From Candidatus Nitrotoga arctica (GTDB lineage: Bacteria > Pseudomonadota > Gammaproteobacteria > Burkholderiales > Gallionellaceae): DNA of 64,000 nucleotides. The stretch's first letter is position 1; every line of letters starts with the position of its first letter. Below the pieces are notes generated by a model, which saw only the letters and a program-made list of their open reading frames with translations, was not told the origin of the DNA and ran no database searches. Positions 28,700 to 37,769 of this stretch are shown piece after piece. The position numbers and the translations under genes were made by a program. The stretch covers positions 1-64,000 of the forward strand of contig NZ_OU912926.1 in assembly GCF_918378365.1 (NCBI RefSeq), read 5' to 3'.

Positions 28700-29551
28700 A
28701 TGAAAGGGATAGTCTTAAGTTATCACTCGCACAACGTTTTTGGAGCGGGATACGAAAATAACGATCACGTAGCTTTTTCAAGAGACCTGGAATTGATTAC
28801 AGCGGCGGGAGGCGAGATTATTTCATTAATGTCACTTGTCGCGAGAATCCGTCGTTATCAGGCGGGGGAGCGGTCGGACAATGACGAAAAAATTTATGTA
28901 GCTCTCACCTTCGATGACGGTCCAGTGTTCGACTACAAAGATTTTATTCACCCGGTTCACGGTTACCAGCGAAGTTTTTATAACGAAATGATGAAGTTTC
29001 GAGCTGAACACGATACTAATATCCAGCCAGGATTAAGCGCGACTAGTTTCGTAATTGCTTCTCCGTCCGCGCGTCAAGCGATGGCGCGAAGCCCAGAATG
29101 TGGTTATACGTTCCTGGATGAAGACTGGTTAGGTGATGACTGGTGGGAAAACGCTTCCAAAACGGGAATGATTTCAATCGGAAATCACAGTTTGGATCAT
29201 GTACACCCCGTCGTTCCAAGTGTTGTTCTATCCTCAGAAATACGTGGCAGCTTCCATGAAGTTGCAACATATGCTGATGCGAACGCTCAGATTCGCGACG
29301 CTTCGGCTTTAATTTCAAAAAAGACAAATGGACTTTCAGTCCCGTTATTTGCATTTCCCTACGGTCACTACAACGATTACCTCGTAAAAGAATATTTGCC
29401 CGATCACATTGACGAGCATGGCTTGGCAGCCGCGTTTTCAGCTGATGGCCGATATATAACAGATCAAGATAACCTGTGGTGTCTGCCGCGATTTATATGT
29501 GGATTACATTGGAAATCGCCGGAAGACTTAAATGGCATTCTCAACGGATAG
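28700..29551 (+). CDS. Polysaccharide deacetylase, module copy 2
   Basis: 283 aa from the ATG at 28700 (MKGIVLSYHSHN); a TTG at 28685 is possible but unneeded. TFDDGP at about residue 70 and NHSLDHVHP near 170 are the NodB metal motifs, with FAFPYGHYNDYL near 222. All expected catalytic residues are present. Closest relative in the window is 26557-27375. Cytoplasmic by sequence, so it may act on a lipid- or nucleotide-linked sugar precursor. Confidence 0.88.
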   Translation: MKGIVLSYHSHNVFGAGYENNDHVAFSRDLELITAAGGEIISLMSLVARIRRYQAGERSDNDEKIYVALTFDDGPVFDYKDFIHPVHGYQRSFYNEMMKFRAEHDTNIQPGLSATSFVIASPSARQAMARSPECGYTFLDEDWLGDDWWENASKTGMISIGNHSLDHVHPVVPSVVLSSEIRGSFHEVATYADANAQIRDASALISKKTNGLSVPLFAFPYGHYNDYLVKEYLPDHIDEHGLAAAFSADGRYITDQDNLWCLPRFICGLHWKSPEDLNGILNG

Positions 29552-29672
29552 CTCCCAAGTTTACAGTCGCTGCGTGTTCAAAAATAATTGATCACCACTA
29601 TCTTTTGTTTTCATATGGTGCACAGAATAAAAACCTGTCTAGACTGAAAATTTAAGATAAAAATCGAGACAT

Positions 29673-30899
29673 CTAATGATTGAGATTTTTCTCCGGTTTC
29701 TGAACTGCCATGTATGGCTCTTCTACAGCCAAATCCAGAATACTATACGGCTGTAATGCTGCATCATACTCAACTACTTCGCTGGTTCTGATCGCTGCAC
29801 GGAGTAAAATGTATCCATAGCTTCGCAATTCTTTTTCAAAATCAGCCAGGCGAATAGGATTAAGTTCTTTATAAAAACGCCAATAATCTTCATTTGTGAC
29901 ATTAAAACCTGAACGATCCATTATCGTAGGTTTTGTGGTCATTACCATTTCCTTTAAATCAGCCTCTGGAATGCGCAGATGTAGATGAGGAGTAGAATCG
30001 AATTCGCCCAAGTGGCTTCCCAACGCTGAATAGTACAAACCAGGGGCGACGAAAAATAATCCACCTGGTTTCAACACCCGATAAACTTCATCCAACGTTT
30101 TTCGATATCCCCCTGCAATATGTTCAAGCGAGCCCCAAGATATCACAACGTCAAAACTCTCATCGGCATATGGGATTTCCTCGCAGCTTTGCTGTATAAA
30201 AGTAAAGTTGTCAGGCATTGTTTGTAAAGGCAATCCGTTTTCCCGAGCGACTCTAGGTAATTCTTTTATGTAGTCCACAATATCTAAGGCGACAAGTTCT
30301 TGCGGCTGATAGCGCAGAACGATACTCAAATCTGTAATTCCTTCGCCTGCACCGATATCCAAAATTCTGCCATGCAGCTTTTCAGAATTAGCGAGACAAA
30401 GTTCTCCAATGACTTTTGCAGCATGACAAAAATGACGATGAAACCAATTAGTCATACCTTGACGCCATGACAGCTGATTTAAACGAGTTTCCGTTTCCGA
30501 GTTAATACTCCACGTACCTAACAAAATCTGCTGTGCTGACTCAATCCCATGGATGGAAAACAATTGTAATGAATCCGGTGTGCGAACCTTGCTTACCGTT
30601 CCCCATGAAACTCCAAGTTCATAACTGCCCGGAGGAAGTGATACTGGCCATTCAAAGTTGAAGCAGAACTCGCCGCGTGGCAACCAAGGCAGAAATATTC
30701 CACCTTGATGCGTATCAGAAGCCACCAAATAGGTGTCAGCCCCTACATGACGAATGAACAAGCGCATTACAGGATCAAAAACACATATGTCCCGAATTTG
30801 AAGTCTCATCTGAACTTTTATGATCTGCCCTTCTTGATAAATGTTAGCAATAGGCTGGACATTTAATGCTGCAGGATCAATATTGTTTGGTTGATTCAT
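29673..30899 (-). CDS. SAM methyltransferase with Wzt-like N-terminal domain
   Basis: 408 aa. Residues about 20-140 resemble the beta-sandwich carbohydrate-binding domain found at the C-terminus of Wzt (VFDPVMRLFIRHVG, PRGEFCFNFEWPVSLPPGSYELGVSWG). Residues about 180-330 are a class I methyltransferase (ILDIGAGEGITDLS, VALDI, DVVISWGSLEHIAGGYRKTLDEVYRVLKPGGLFF). The fusion suggests methylation of a polysaccharide. It is on the opposite strand to the neighbouring glycosyltransferases. The 580-bp gap after it (30900-31479) holds no gene I can support. Confidence 0.85.
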   Translation of the reverse strand: MNQPNNIDPAALNVQPIANIYQEGQIIKVQMRLQIRDICVFDPVMRLFIRHVGADTYLVASDTHQGGIFLPWLPRGEFCFNFEWPVSLPPGSYELGVSWGTVSKVRTPDSLQLFSIHGIESAQQILLGTWSINSETETRLNQLSWRQGMTNWFHRHFCHAAKVIGELCLANSEKLHGRILDIGAGEGITDLSIVLRYQPQELVALDIVDYIKELPRVARENGLPLQTMPDNFTFIQQSCEEIPYADESFDVVISWGSLEHIAGGYRKTLDEVYRVLKPGGLFFVAPGLYYSALGSHLGEFDSTPHLHLRIPEADLKEMVMTTKPTIMDRSGFNVTNEDYWRFYKELNPIRLADFEKELRSYGYILLRAAIRTSEVVEYDAALQPYSILDLAVEEPYMAVQKPEKNLNH

Positions 30900-31479
30900 T
30901 TGGACTCTTCGATAAGTTTAGTTTAATAAAAAGGTCTGAGATTCGTTTCATTGAAACTTAGATGACGACTTTATGCTCAAAATTACGGAGTTTTTGAAGG
31001 CTAATTTCTGGCCGTATTCTTGGCAAGAAACGCACGAATTTTTTATAGCAACGAACCCATGGCTGACAGAGATGAATGCTATTTGCCTTATGTTCTTGGT
31101 GTAAGAACAGGTATTATTTTTGGGGCACTCAAATAAATCAAAGATAGCTGTGAAGTCTGACGGGACAGCTTTTTTGCTATACTGTGCCCTAGTTTTTGGC
31201 ATTTGGCATTGCGTTGATGTCTGCTCTAGTCATGGCTGAGGCGCGTCTCATTTTAGCTTGCAAAAGACTGTTTCACTTTCTTTCCCTTGTTCGCGCTCGC
31301 CGCAAATTATATACGCAATCACTGCTATCCGGAGATTTGAGTATCCATACTCAATAACTCGCACTTTCTCCTTGGCAGATAAATAGTGAAGGCAATTGTT
31401 TGAGGTGCCGAATTTTTTGAGAAAGCAGTGAGATGCTGCACTTTGAATTTAGGATTCGCGTCACATTAAGGCATCAAAA

Positions 31480-33660
31480 ATGCAAAATGAAAATCAGTCA
31501 ATTCCTATCGGCACTCCTACTCACCCAGAGGTGCTTTATCAGTTGGGATTGAAGACTTTTAGTTCAAAAAATTTCGAACAAGCAGCAAATTATTTTAATC
31601 AGGCAATACAAGCTGATTCAAAGCAGCCACATTATTGGCTTGCTTTGGGTTTAGTCTCGCAGGCGCAAGGGAAGTTTGACGAAGCAGCAGGATATTTTTG
31701 TAAAGCACTTGAACTGAATCCAAATTTTGCACGAGCATATTATCAGTTGGGTACGTTATATCAAATAAAGGGGAGTCTTCATGAAGCTGCTGCTAATTTT
31801 AGTCTAGCGTTAAAATTTCTTCCCGATTTCCCCCAAGCTTGGAATAATTTGGGGAGTGTACTTAATTTGCAGGGGAAAATTGATGAGGCAACGGTTGCTT
31901 TTTGCGAAGCAGTACGTTTAAAACCAGATTACGTGCTCGCTTACAACAATTTGGGCAGCGCATATCAATCACAAGCAAGAATATGCGAAGCTGAGAGCTG
32001 TTATCGTAAATCCATTGAACTTCAGCCGGATAATATTTATGCCCATTTTGGCTTGGGGCATGCTCTTATGGTGCAGTGGAAGATGGAAGAGGCCGAAAAA
32101 GTATTACGCCGAGCGCTCTTTCTCGATCCAGGTAATATTCCAGTGCTAAACAACTTGGCTTATTCATTAAAAGAACAAAGCAAGCATGTCGAAGCGGCAT
32201 CCGTTTATCAGCATGCCTTGTCATTAAAGCCCAATGGTTTGAAGGCATTCATCGGCGCGCACCTGATGTTGCCCGCGATTTATTCCAATGCCATAGAATT
32301 GTTCGCGGTACGCAAACGTTACACTGAGGGTCTTAAGACTTTACGTGGTAACACCGAAAACTTCCTTGAAATAGAATCAAAAGAATTATTGTCAGGATTG
32401 AACTGGACAAATTTTTATTTGGCTTATCAAGGTCAAGATGACAAATCGATGCAAGTGGAATATGCACATTTTGTGGCGGATATTCTTCGGGTTGCGGCTC
32501 CAGATTTAATGCAGCCCCTAAAGCAAGATCCCACGGTCAGCCAACGACGTTTGCGCATTGGTTTCTTGTCGAGTTTTATGCGCGATTGTACCGTCGGATC
32601 TTATTTTAAAAGCTGGGTTACTTCTCTTGACAGAGGAATGTTTGAAATTTATTGCTATCACATTGGGCATATACAGGATCAGGTAACTCAAGAGTTTGCC
32701 CATGCGTCTGATTGCTATAAACATCTTGCTGGTGACGTTGAGCATGTTGGAAGACAGATCAAGAAAGACCAGCTGGATATCTTGATTTATCCGGAAGTTG
32801 GTATGGACCAGGGGGCATTCGTATTGGCAGCCATGCGCTTGGCACCCATACAATGCGCTGCCTGGGGACATCCGGTAACCACCGGCCATGCCAATATGGA
32901 TTATTTCTTTTCCAGTGCATTAATGGAGCCAGAAAATGCGCAGGCTCACTATAGTGAGCAATTGATTTTGTTGGAGGGAATCGGAACGTGCTATTTAAAA
33001 CCGGTACTTCCTTCTCCCGCCAAGCGCTCGGACTTTTCATTGCCAGAGGAGCGTGTTCTTTATCTTTGCCCGCAATCGTTATATAAAATTCATCCCGATA
33101 ACGATAGGCTGATGCTGGAAATTCTGGCACGGAATAAAAACGCTGTGCTGGTATTTTTTCAGGCCACTGATATGTCAATTACACGTGCTTTCATGAAGCG
33201 GCTCGGAAATGTATTTGATGAAAGCAGGATGGAGAAAAGCGGTCAAATAAAGATGTTGCCGCGCATGGCTCATGAAAATTATTTGCGTGTCAATATGCTG
33301 TGCGACGTCATGCTCGATACCCTGCATTGGTCTGGCGGCAATACAACGCTGGATGCGCTGGCCTGCGGTTTACCCGTGGTAACGATGCCCGGTGAGTTCA
33401 TGCGTGGGCGACAAAGCTACGGTATGTTGAAGTGTATGGGCTTGAATGAATTGATCGCGCACGATGACAAAGATTATGTTGAGATAGCAACCAGACTTGG
33501 TACGGATAGCGCTTGGCATCAGCAAGTTGTGCAACATATAAACACAAGTAGTGACGTTATCTTTGCGGTGGAGACGCCATTGCGTCAGATGGAGCAATTT
33601 TTTGCAGCAGCATTGAATGCTCGACCATTAAGCTCACCTTCTGATAACAATTGTAATTAA
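31480..33660 (+). CDS. TPR protein with GT41 O-GlcNAc-transferase-like domain
   Basis: 726 aa. TPR repeats fill residues about 15-260 (for example YYQLGTLYQIKGSLHEAAANFSLAL). The GT41 (SPINDLY/OGT) catalytic part occupies about 345-710: RRLRIGFLSSFMRDCTVG, then GHPVTTGHANMDYFFSS near 463, LCPQSLYKIHPDND near 530 and GGNTTLDALACGLPVVTMPGEFMRG near 619. It would transfer a sugar from a nucleotide donor to protein, probably in the cytoplasm. The next gene starts 6 bp after its stop, so they form an operon. It is most like the third gene in the set (same catalytic subtype). Confidence 0.9.
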   Translation: MQNENQSIPIGTPTHPEVLYQLGLKTFSSKNFEQAANYFNQAIQADSKQPHYWLALGLVSQAQGKFDEAAGYFCKALELNPNFARAYYQLGTLYQIKGSLHEAAANFSLALKFLPDFPQAWNNLGSVLNLQGKIDEATVAFCEAVRLKPDYVLAYNNLGSAYQSQARICEAESCYRKSIELQPDNIYAHFGLGHALMVQWKMEEAEKVLRRALFLDPGNIPVLNNLAYSLKEQSKHVEAASVYQHALSLKPNGLKAFIGAHLMLPAIYSNAIELFAVRKRYTEGLKTLRGNTENFLEIESKELLSGLNWTNFYLAYQGQDDKSMQVEYAHFVADILRVAAPDLMQPLKQDPTVSQRRLRIGFLSSFMRDCTVGSYFKSWVTSLDRGMFEIYCYHIGHIQDQVTQEFAHASDCYKHLAGDVEHVGRQIKKDQLDILIYPEVGMDQGAFVLAAMRLAPIQCAAWGHPVTTGHANMDYFFSSALMEPENAQAHYSEQLILLEGIGTCYLKPVLPSPAKRSDFSLPEERVLYLCPQSLYKIHPDNDRLMLEILARNKNAVLVFFQATDMSITRAFMKRLGNVFDESRMEKSGQIKMLPRMAHENYLRVNMLCDVMLDTLHWSGGNTTLDALACGLPVVTMPGEFMRGRQSYGMLKCMGLNELIAHDDKDYVEIATRLGTDSAWHQQVVQHINTSSDVIFAVETPLRQMEQFFAAALNARPLSSPSDNNCN

Positions 33661-33666
33661 TCATCC

Positions 33667-36600
33667 ATGAATAATCCCGGCAATTTGTTTCAACAGGCAG
33701 TGCAGCATCATCAAGCAGGACGGCTAGTGGACGCCATGATAGTTTACCGACAAGTTCTCGTGTTACAGCCCAAGCACCCACAATGTCATTACAACTTGGC
33801 ACTGGCACTGCAATACTTGAATCAAACCGATGCGGCAATTGCCAGCTACCAGCGCGCCATTGAAATTAATCCTGGTTTTGCCGAGGCACACAACAATCTG
33901 GGCAATATCTTTCAAGCCCTGGAGCGCCTGGATGACGCCCGGCAGTCCTACAGCCGCGCCTTGGCAAGTAACTCCAGGCTGCCACAGGCACAATTCAATT
34001 TAGGCCTGATACTTAAAAAACAAAAACGGTTCAGTTTGGCGGTGGAGCATTTCCAGGCGGCGATAGACATTGCGCCGGACTATGCGGAAGCTTATGACAA
34101 TCTCTGTTCACTGCTGAGATTCCTCGACCGCACCGAGGAATGGCTGGATGCATTCAGGAAATACGAGCGTCTGGATAATAAAACCGACTGGTTTTTTGTT
34201 GCCGGACTTTCCGCCTGTCGCTACCTGGGCGATTTCACCCGCGAACAAAACTACCTGCAAGCCTTGTTCGCACATCCACTCACAGATGGCGATATCGGGG
34301 TGCTGGATAACATTTTAGGGGTGGCGCAGTACTTTGATCTGCCACAAGCGCAGTTACTGCGCTTGTACCATGCCTACAACCAGGCAGTAAAACGTCAACA
34401 TTTCTCTGAATTCCCGCTGGTTTCTCCCTATCGAACGCAGCGCACAAAATTGCGCATTGGCTATTTGTCGGCGGATTTTCGCGTACATGTGATGGGCAAG
34501 CTTATGTACGAAGTGCTGGCGCGCCATGATCGCAGCCAGTTTGAATTGCATCTGTATTCCTTGGCGAGCCAAACAGATGCACTCACCACGCAATTTTCCA
34601 CGATCAGTGATAAATTCGTTGATCTGCATACGCTGTCTGCGCGCCAAGCCGCCAAGATGATCGCCGAAGATGACCTCGATATACTGATCGACCTGTGCAA
34701 CCACACCTCTTATTCCAATGCGTTGATCCTCGCCTACAAACCGGCACGGGTGCTGATCACCCATCTTGGCGCTCACGGTGGCATAGGCCTGGATACGGTT
34801 GATTACAAGCTGACCGACCATTATGCCGACGTGCCGGAAAATGCGGCATATTTGATCGAAAAACTGTTACCGATGGAAGGTTGTCTTTTCCCCTTTCACC
34901 ATGTTGAACCGGCTTCGCAGGTCCATTTAAGTCGGGCCGAGTTAGGCATTGCCAAAAATGCAGTGGTATTGGGGGTGTTCGCTAACATAATGAAGTTCAG
35001 CCCGCGTTCTCTACAGACCTGGGCGGCAATCTTGACGAGAAACGAACATGCCGTGCTGGCATTTTCGCCTCTGAAAGAAAACGAAAAAACCAGCTATTTA
35101 CGTCAAATTGCTGCGGCCGGAATCGATCCGGCGCGAGTGAAGTTCATCCCCGCGGCAAAGGACGAGCAGTTGAACCGCGCACGTTATGCGCTGCTGGATA
35201 TGGCCCTCGATACGTTCCCCTACAGCGGTGGTGATACGACCCTGGCAGCGCTGGATATGGGAGTGCCGGTGGTCACATTGTGTGGTCAGCGTCATAGCGA
35301 ACGCACGTCTTTCAGTATTTTGATGAACCTCGGCGTGCCTGAAACAATCGCTCACAGCGAAGCTGAATATATCGATCTTGTTTGCCGTCTGGCGAGCGAC
35401 GCTGGCTGGCGAGGCACGGTGGTGGGACAGATCCGGCGCGGTCTTATCGATTCGCCGCTGGTTGACATGGATGCTTATACCCGGCATCTGGAAGACGCCT
35501 ATCGTCATGCTATCGCCCAATGTCCCCTAAAAGATTCAGTCGCAAACGACGATAATAAAGCGCTGTTCCAGAAAGGCGTGCGGCAACACCAGGCCAACAA
35601 CTTGATGGAAGCCGCTGACTATTACCGGCAGGTACTATTGGATGAGCCAGGCCATGCCGCCGCCCTTTATTTATATGGCGTACTTCTGGAACAAATCGGC
35701 CAGGAAGATGGTGCCATCGCGCAACTCCAACGTGCAATTGCGATTAGCCCAAGCTATCTTGATGCGCATCTGGCACTGAGCAATCTTTATTTAAAGCAGG
35801 GACAGATGGAGGATGCGGTCGCCGGCTTTAATAAGGCGCTGCAAGTTAAGCCCAGCCATTTTGCAGCGCTGAACGGGTTGGGCCGCGCTCTGACTGGGGC
35901 TGGACATCTGCCGCAAGCCGTCACCGCCTTGCAGCAGGCGATCCAAAGTCAGCCCCAGGAATCGTCTGCGTATTTCAATCTTGGCGTGGCATATCAAAAA
36001 CAAGGTATGCCAGATGTGGCAATGGCCACCTATCATCGTGCCCTGGCGCTGGAGCCAAACAATATCGAGGCATTATTCAACCTGGGCGTACTGTTTCAGC
36101 AACAAGGCATGCCCGAACGTGCTGCTGCCTGCTATCAAGAAATTCTGCGTATTCAGCCGGATTATGTACCGGCCTATTACCATCTGGGCGATGTATTGTT
36201 CGACGCTGGCAAAATCAATTCGTGGCTGGAAAATTTTAAACAGTTCCGGCGGCACGTGCCGCCCTCTGCCATGCTCGCGGTGTATGGCCTGCAAGCCTGC
36301 CAGTACTTGGGTGAAGTCGAACAGCAACAGGCGTATCTGGACGACTTGTTGAGCGATAAGTATGTGTTCTTCAATGCCGCCGATGCACTCGACCGGCTGG
36401 AGGAAATACTGTTTTTACTTTTGTCTTTTGACATTCCTCCAGAGCATCTCTTTGCTCTGTACCAGCGCTACAATCAGTTGAGTAAGCAGACTTATACCCC
36501 CCCGATATCGCTGCCCACACGCATCGCTGGTGGGAAGATCCGGCTGGGCTATTTGTCAGCCGATCTGCGCGATCACGTGATGGGAAAAATGATATATCAG

Positions 36601-37632
36601 GCCATGTCCCGCCATGATACCGAGCAATTCGAGGTGTACTGCTACTCGCTGTCATCGCAGCAAGATGCGTGGACCGAGCGCTTTCGTGTCTGTAGCCATC
36701 GGTTTGTCAGCATCGCAAATCTCGGCGCGCTCAGTGCGGCAAATCGCATTGCAGAAGATAACCTGGATATCCTGGTGGATCTGTCCACCCACACCAAGGG
36801 TAGCTTGCCAGCGATTCTGGCGTACAAACCCGCACGCCTGCAGATCACCCACATTGCCAGCGCCGGGGCAGTGGGGCTGGAAAGCATCGATTTCAAGCTG
36901 ACTGATCATTACGCCGACACTCCAGCAAACCAGGCGTATCTGCTGGAGCGCCTGTTGCCGATGCAGGGCTGTGTATTTCCTTATCGACACATCGCGCCAG
37001 CCAGCCAGCACAACTATCAGCGTAAAAAATTTGGCATAGGAAAGCACGCTGTCGTGCTGGGTGCTTTCGTCAGCTTGATTAAGCTGAGTCCGCGCTGTCT
37101 CGCATTGTGGCGCCAGGTGCTGGAAGCACTGCCGAGCGCGGTACTCGCGTTCTCGCCGCCCAACATTGAAGCTAAAGCCGGGTATCTGCAACGACTCAAG
37201 GTGGCTGGCATAGCAGCATCTCGCGCCGTCTTTATCCCGCTTGGCAAAGATGACGCTCACAACCAGGCGCGCTATACCCCGGTTGATATAGTGCTGGATA
37301 CCCTGCCCTATGGTGGCGTCAATGGTACGTTGGAAGCGCTCGACATGGGCGTGCCGGTGGTCACACTGCGCGGGGAACGGCATGGCGAACGCACCGGCTT
37401 CAGCATTCTGACGAATCTCGGCGTAACGACAACGATTGCCTGCAACGAACAGGAATTTATCGACATCGTCAAACGCCTCGCTAACGATCAAACGTTTTAC
37501 GCCAGTGTGGCGGATGCTATCCGGCGCGGTTTGGCCGACTCACCGCTAGTCAACATGGATGAGCATGTGCGCTATCTGGAAGAAGCCTATCGACAGGCGT
37601 TGCTGCAGAAAGGCATCGTAACATCACGATGA
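33667..37632 (+). CDS. Tandem double TPR-GT41 glycosyltransferase
   Basis: 1321 aa made of two complete TPR plus GT41 units in one chain. Unit A: TPRs about 5-160, catalytic part about 255-620 (LRIGYLSADFRVHVMGK, DYKLTDHYADVPEN near 378, GDTTLAALDMGVPVVTL near 521). Unit B: TPRs about 635-860, catalytic part about 955-1310 (LGYLSADLRDHVMGKM, DFKLTDHYADTPAN near 1077, NGTLEALDMGVPVVTL near 1216). The units resemble each other more than the flanking genes, so this is an internal duplication and fusion. Both keep the donor-binding motifs. Confidence 0.9.
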   Translation: MNNPGNLFQQAVQHHQAGRLVDAMIVYRQVLVLQPKHPQCHYNLALALQYLNQTDAAIASYQRAIEINPGFAEAHNNLGNIFQALERLDDARQSYSRALASNSRLPQAQFNLGLILKKQKRFSLAVEHFQAAIDIAPDYAEAYDNLCSLLRFLDRTEEWLDAFRKYERLDNKTDWFFVAGLSACRYLGDFTREQNYLQALFAHPLTDGDIGVLDNILGVAQYFDLPQAQLLRLYHAYNQAVKRQHFSEFPLVSPYRTQRTKLRIGYLSADFRVHVMGKLMYEVLARHDRSQFELHLYSLASQTDALTTQFSTISDKFVDLHTLSARQAAKMIAEDDLDILIDLCNHTSYSNALILAYKPARVLITHLGAHGGIGLDTVDYKLTDHYADVPENAAYLIEKLLPMEGCLFPFHHVEPASQVHLSRAELGIAKNAVVLGVFANIMKFSPRSLQTWAAILTRNEHAVLAFSPLKENEKTSYLRQIAAAGIDPARVKFIPAAKDEQLNRARYALLDMALDTFPYSGGDTTLAALDMGVPVVTLCGQRHSERTSFSILMNLGVPETIAHSEAEYIDLVCRLASDAGWRGTVVGQIRRGLIDSPLVDMDAYTRHLEDAYRHAIAQCPLKDSVANDDNKALFQKGVRQHQANNLMEAADYYRQVLLDEPGHAAALYLYGVLLEQIGQEDGAIAQLQRAIAISPSYLDAHLALSNLYLKQGQMEDAVAGFNKALQVKPSHFAALNGLGRALTGAGHLPQAVTALQQAIQSQPQESSAYFNLGVAYQKQGMPDVAMATYHRALALEPNNIEALFNLGVLFQQQGMPERAAACYQEILRIQPDYVPAYYHLGDVLFDAGKINSWLENFKQFRRHVPPSAMLAVYGLQACQYLGEVEQQQAYLDDLLSDKYVFFNAADALDRLEEILFLLLSFDIPPEHLFALYQRYNQLSKQTYTPPISLPTRIAGGKIRLGYLSADLRDHVMGKMIYQAMSRHDTEQFEVYCYSLSSQQDAWTERFRVCSHRFVSIANLGALSAANRIAEDNLDILVDLSTHTKGSLPAILAYKPARLQITHIASAGAVGLESIDFKLTDHYADTPANQAYLLERLLPMQGCVFPYRHIAPASQHNYQRKKFGIGKHAVVLGAFVSLIKLSPRCLALWRQVLEALPSAVLAFSPPNIEAKAGYLQRLKVAGIAASRAVFIPLGKDDAHNQARYTPVDIVLDTLPYGGVNGTLEALDMGVPVVTLRGERHGERTGFSILTNLGVTTTIACNEQEFIDIVKRLANDQTFYASVADAIRRGLADSPLVNMDEHVRYLEEAYRQALLQKGIVTSR

Positions 37633-37633
37633 A

Positions 37634-37760
37634 CATCCAATTTTCGTCACAATACGGCGTTACTCGAAAAAAATTATCGCTTACATATCAACATATATGC
37701 CGCGCTCAAATTTTTTACTCGTGCCTTGTCTTGTTTAGAAACTTGAATTTTTAGAGGCGC
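37634..37760 (-). mobile_element. MITE-like element, degraded copy
   Basis: Near-identical over about 123 bp, in inverted orientation, to the element at 49424-49564. The 49-kb copy has matching ends; here the left end is degraded (AACATCCAATTTTCG) while the right end keeps TTTTTAGAGGCGC. It sits between two GT41 genes and its right edge lies 9 bp before the ATG of the next gene. Confidence 0.75.
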
Positions 37761-37769
37761 TTTGTAGCC

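Noticed and set aside
31146..31182. AGCTGT/ACAGCT hairpin with T-run and a TATACT hexamer before the GT41 operon
   Set aside because: Six-bp stem with long loop and no convincing -35; too weak to call as terminator or promoter.
36652..37491. 279-codon minus-strand frame inside the double GT41 gene
   Set aside because: Lies wholly within a well-supported coding region; shadow frame caused by codon bias.
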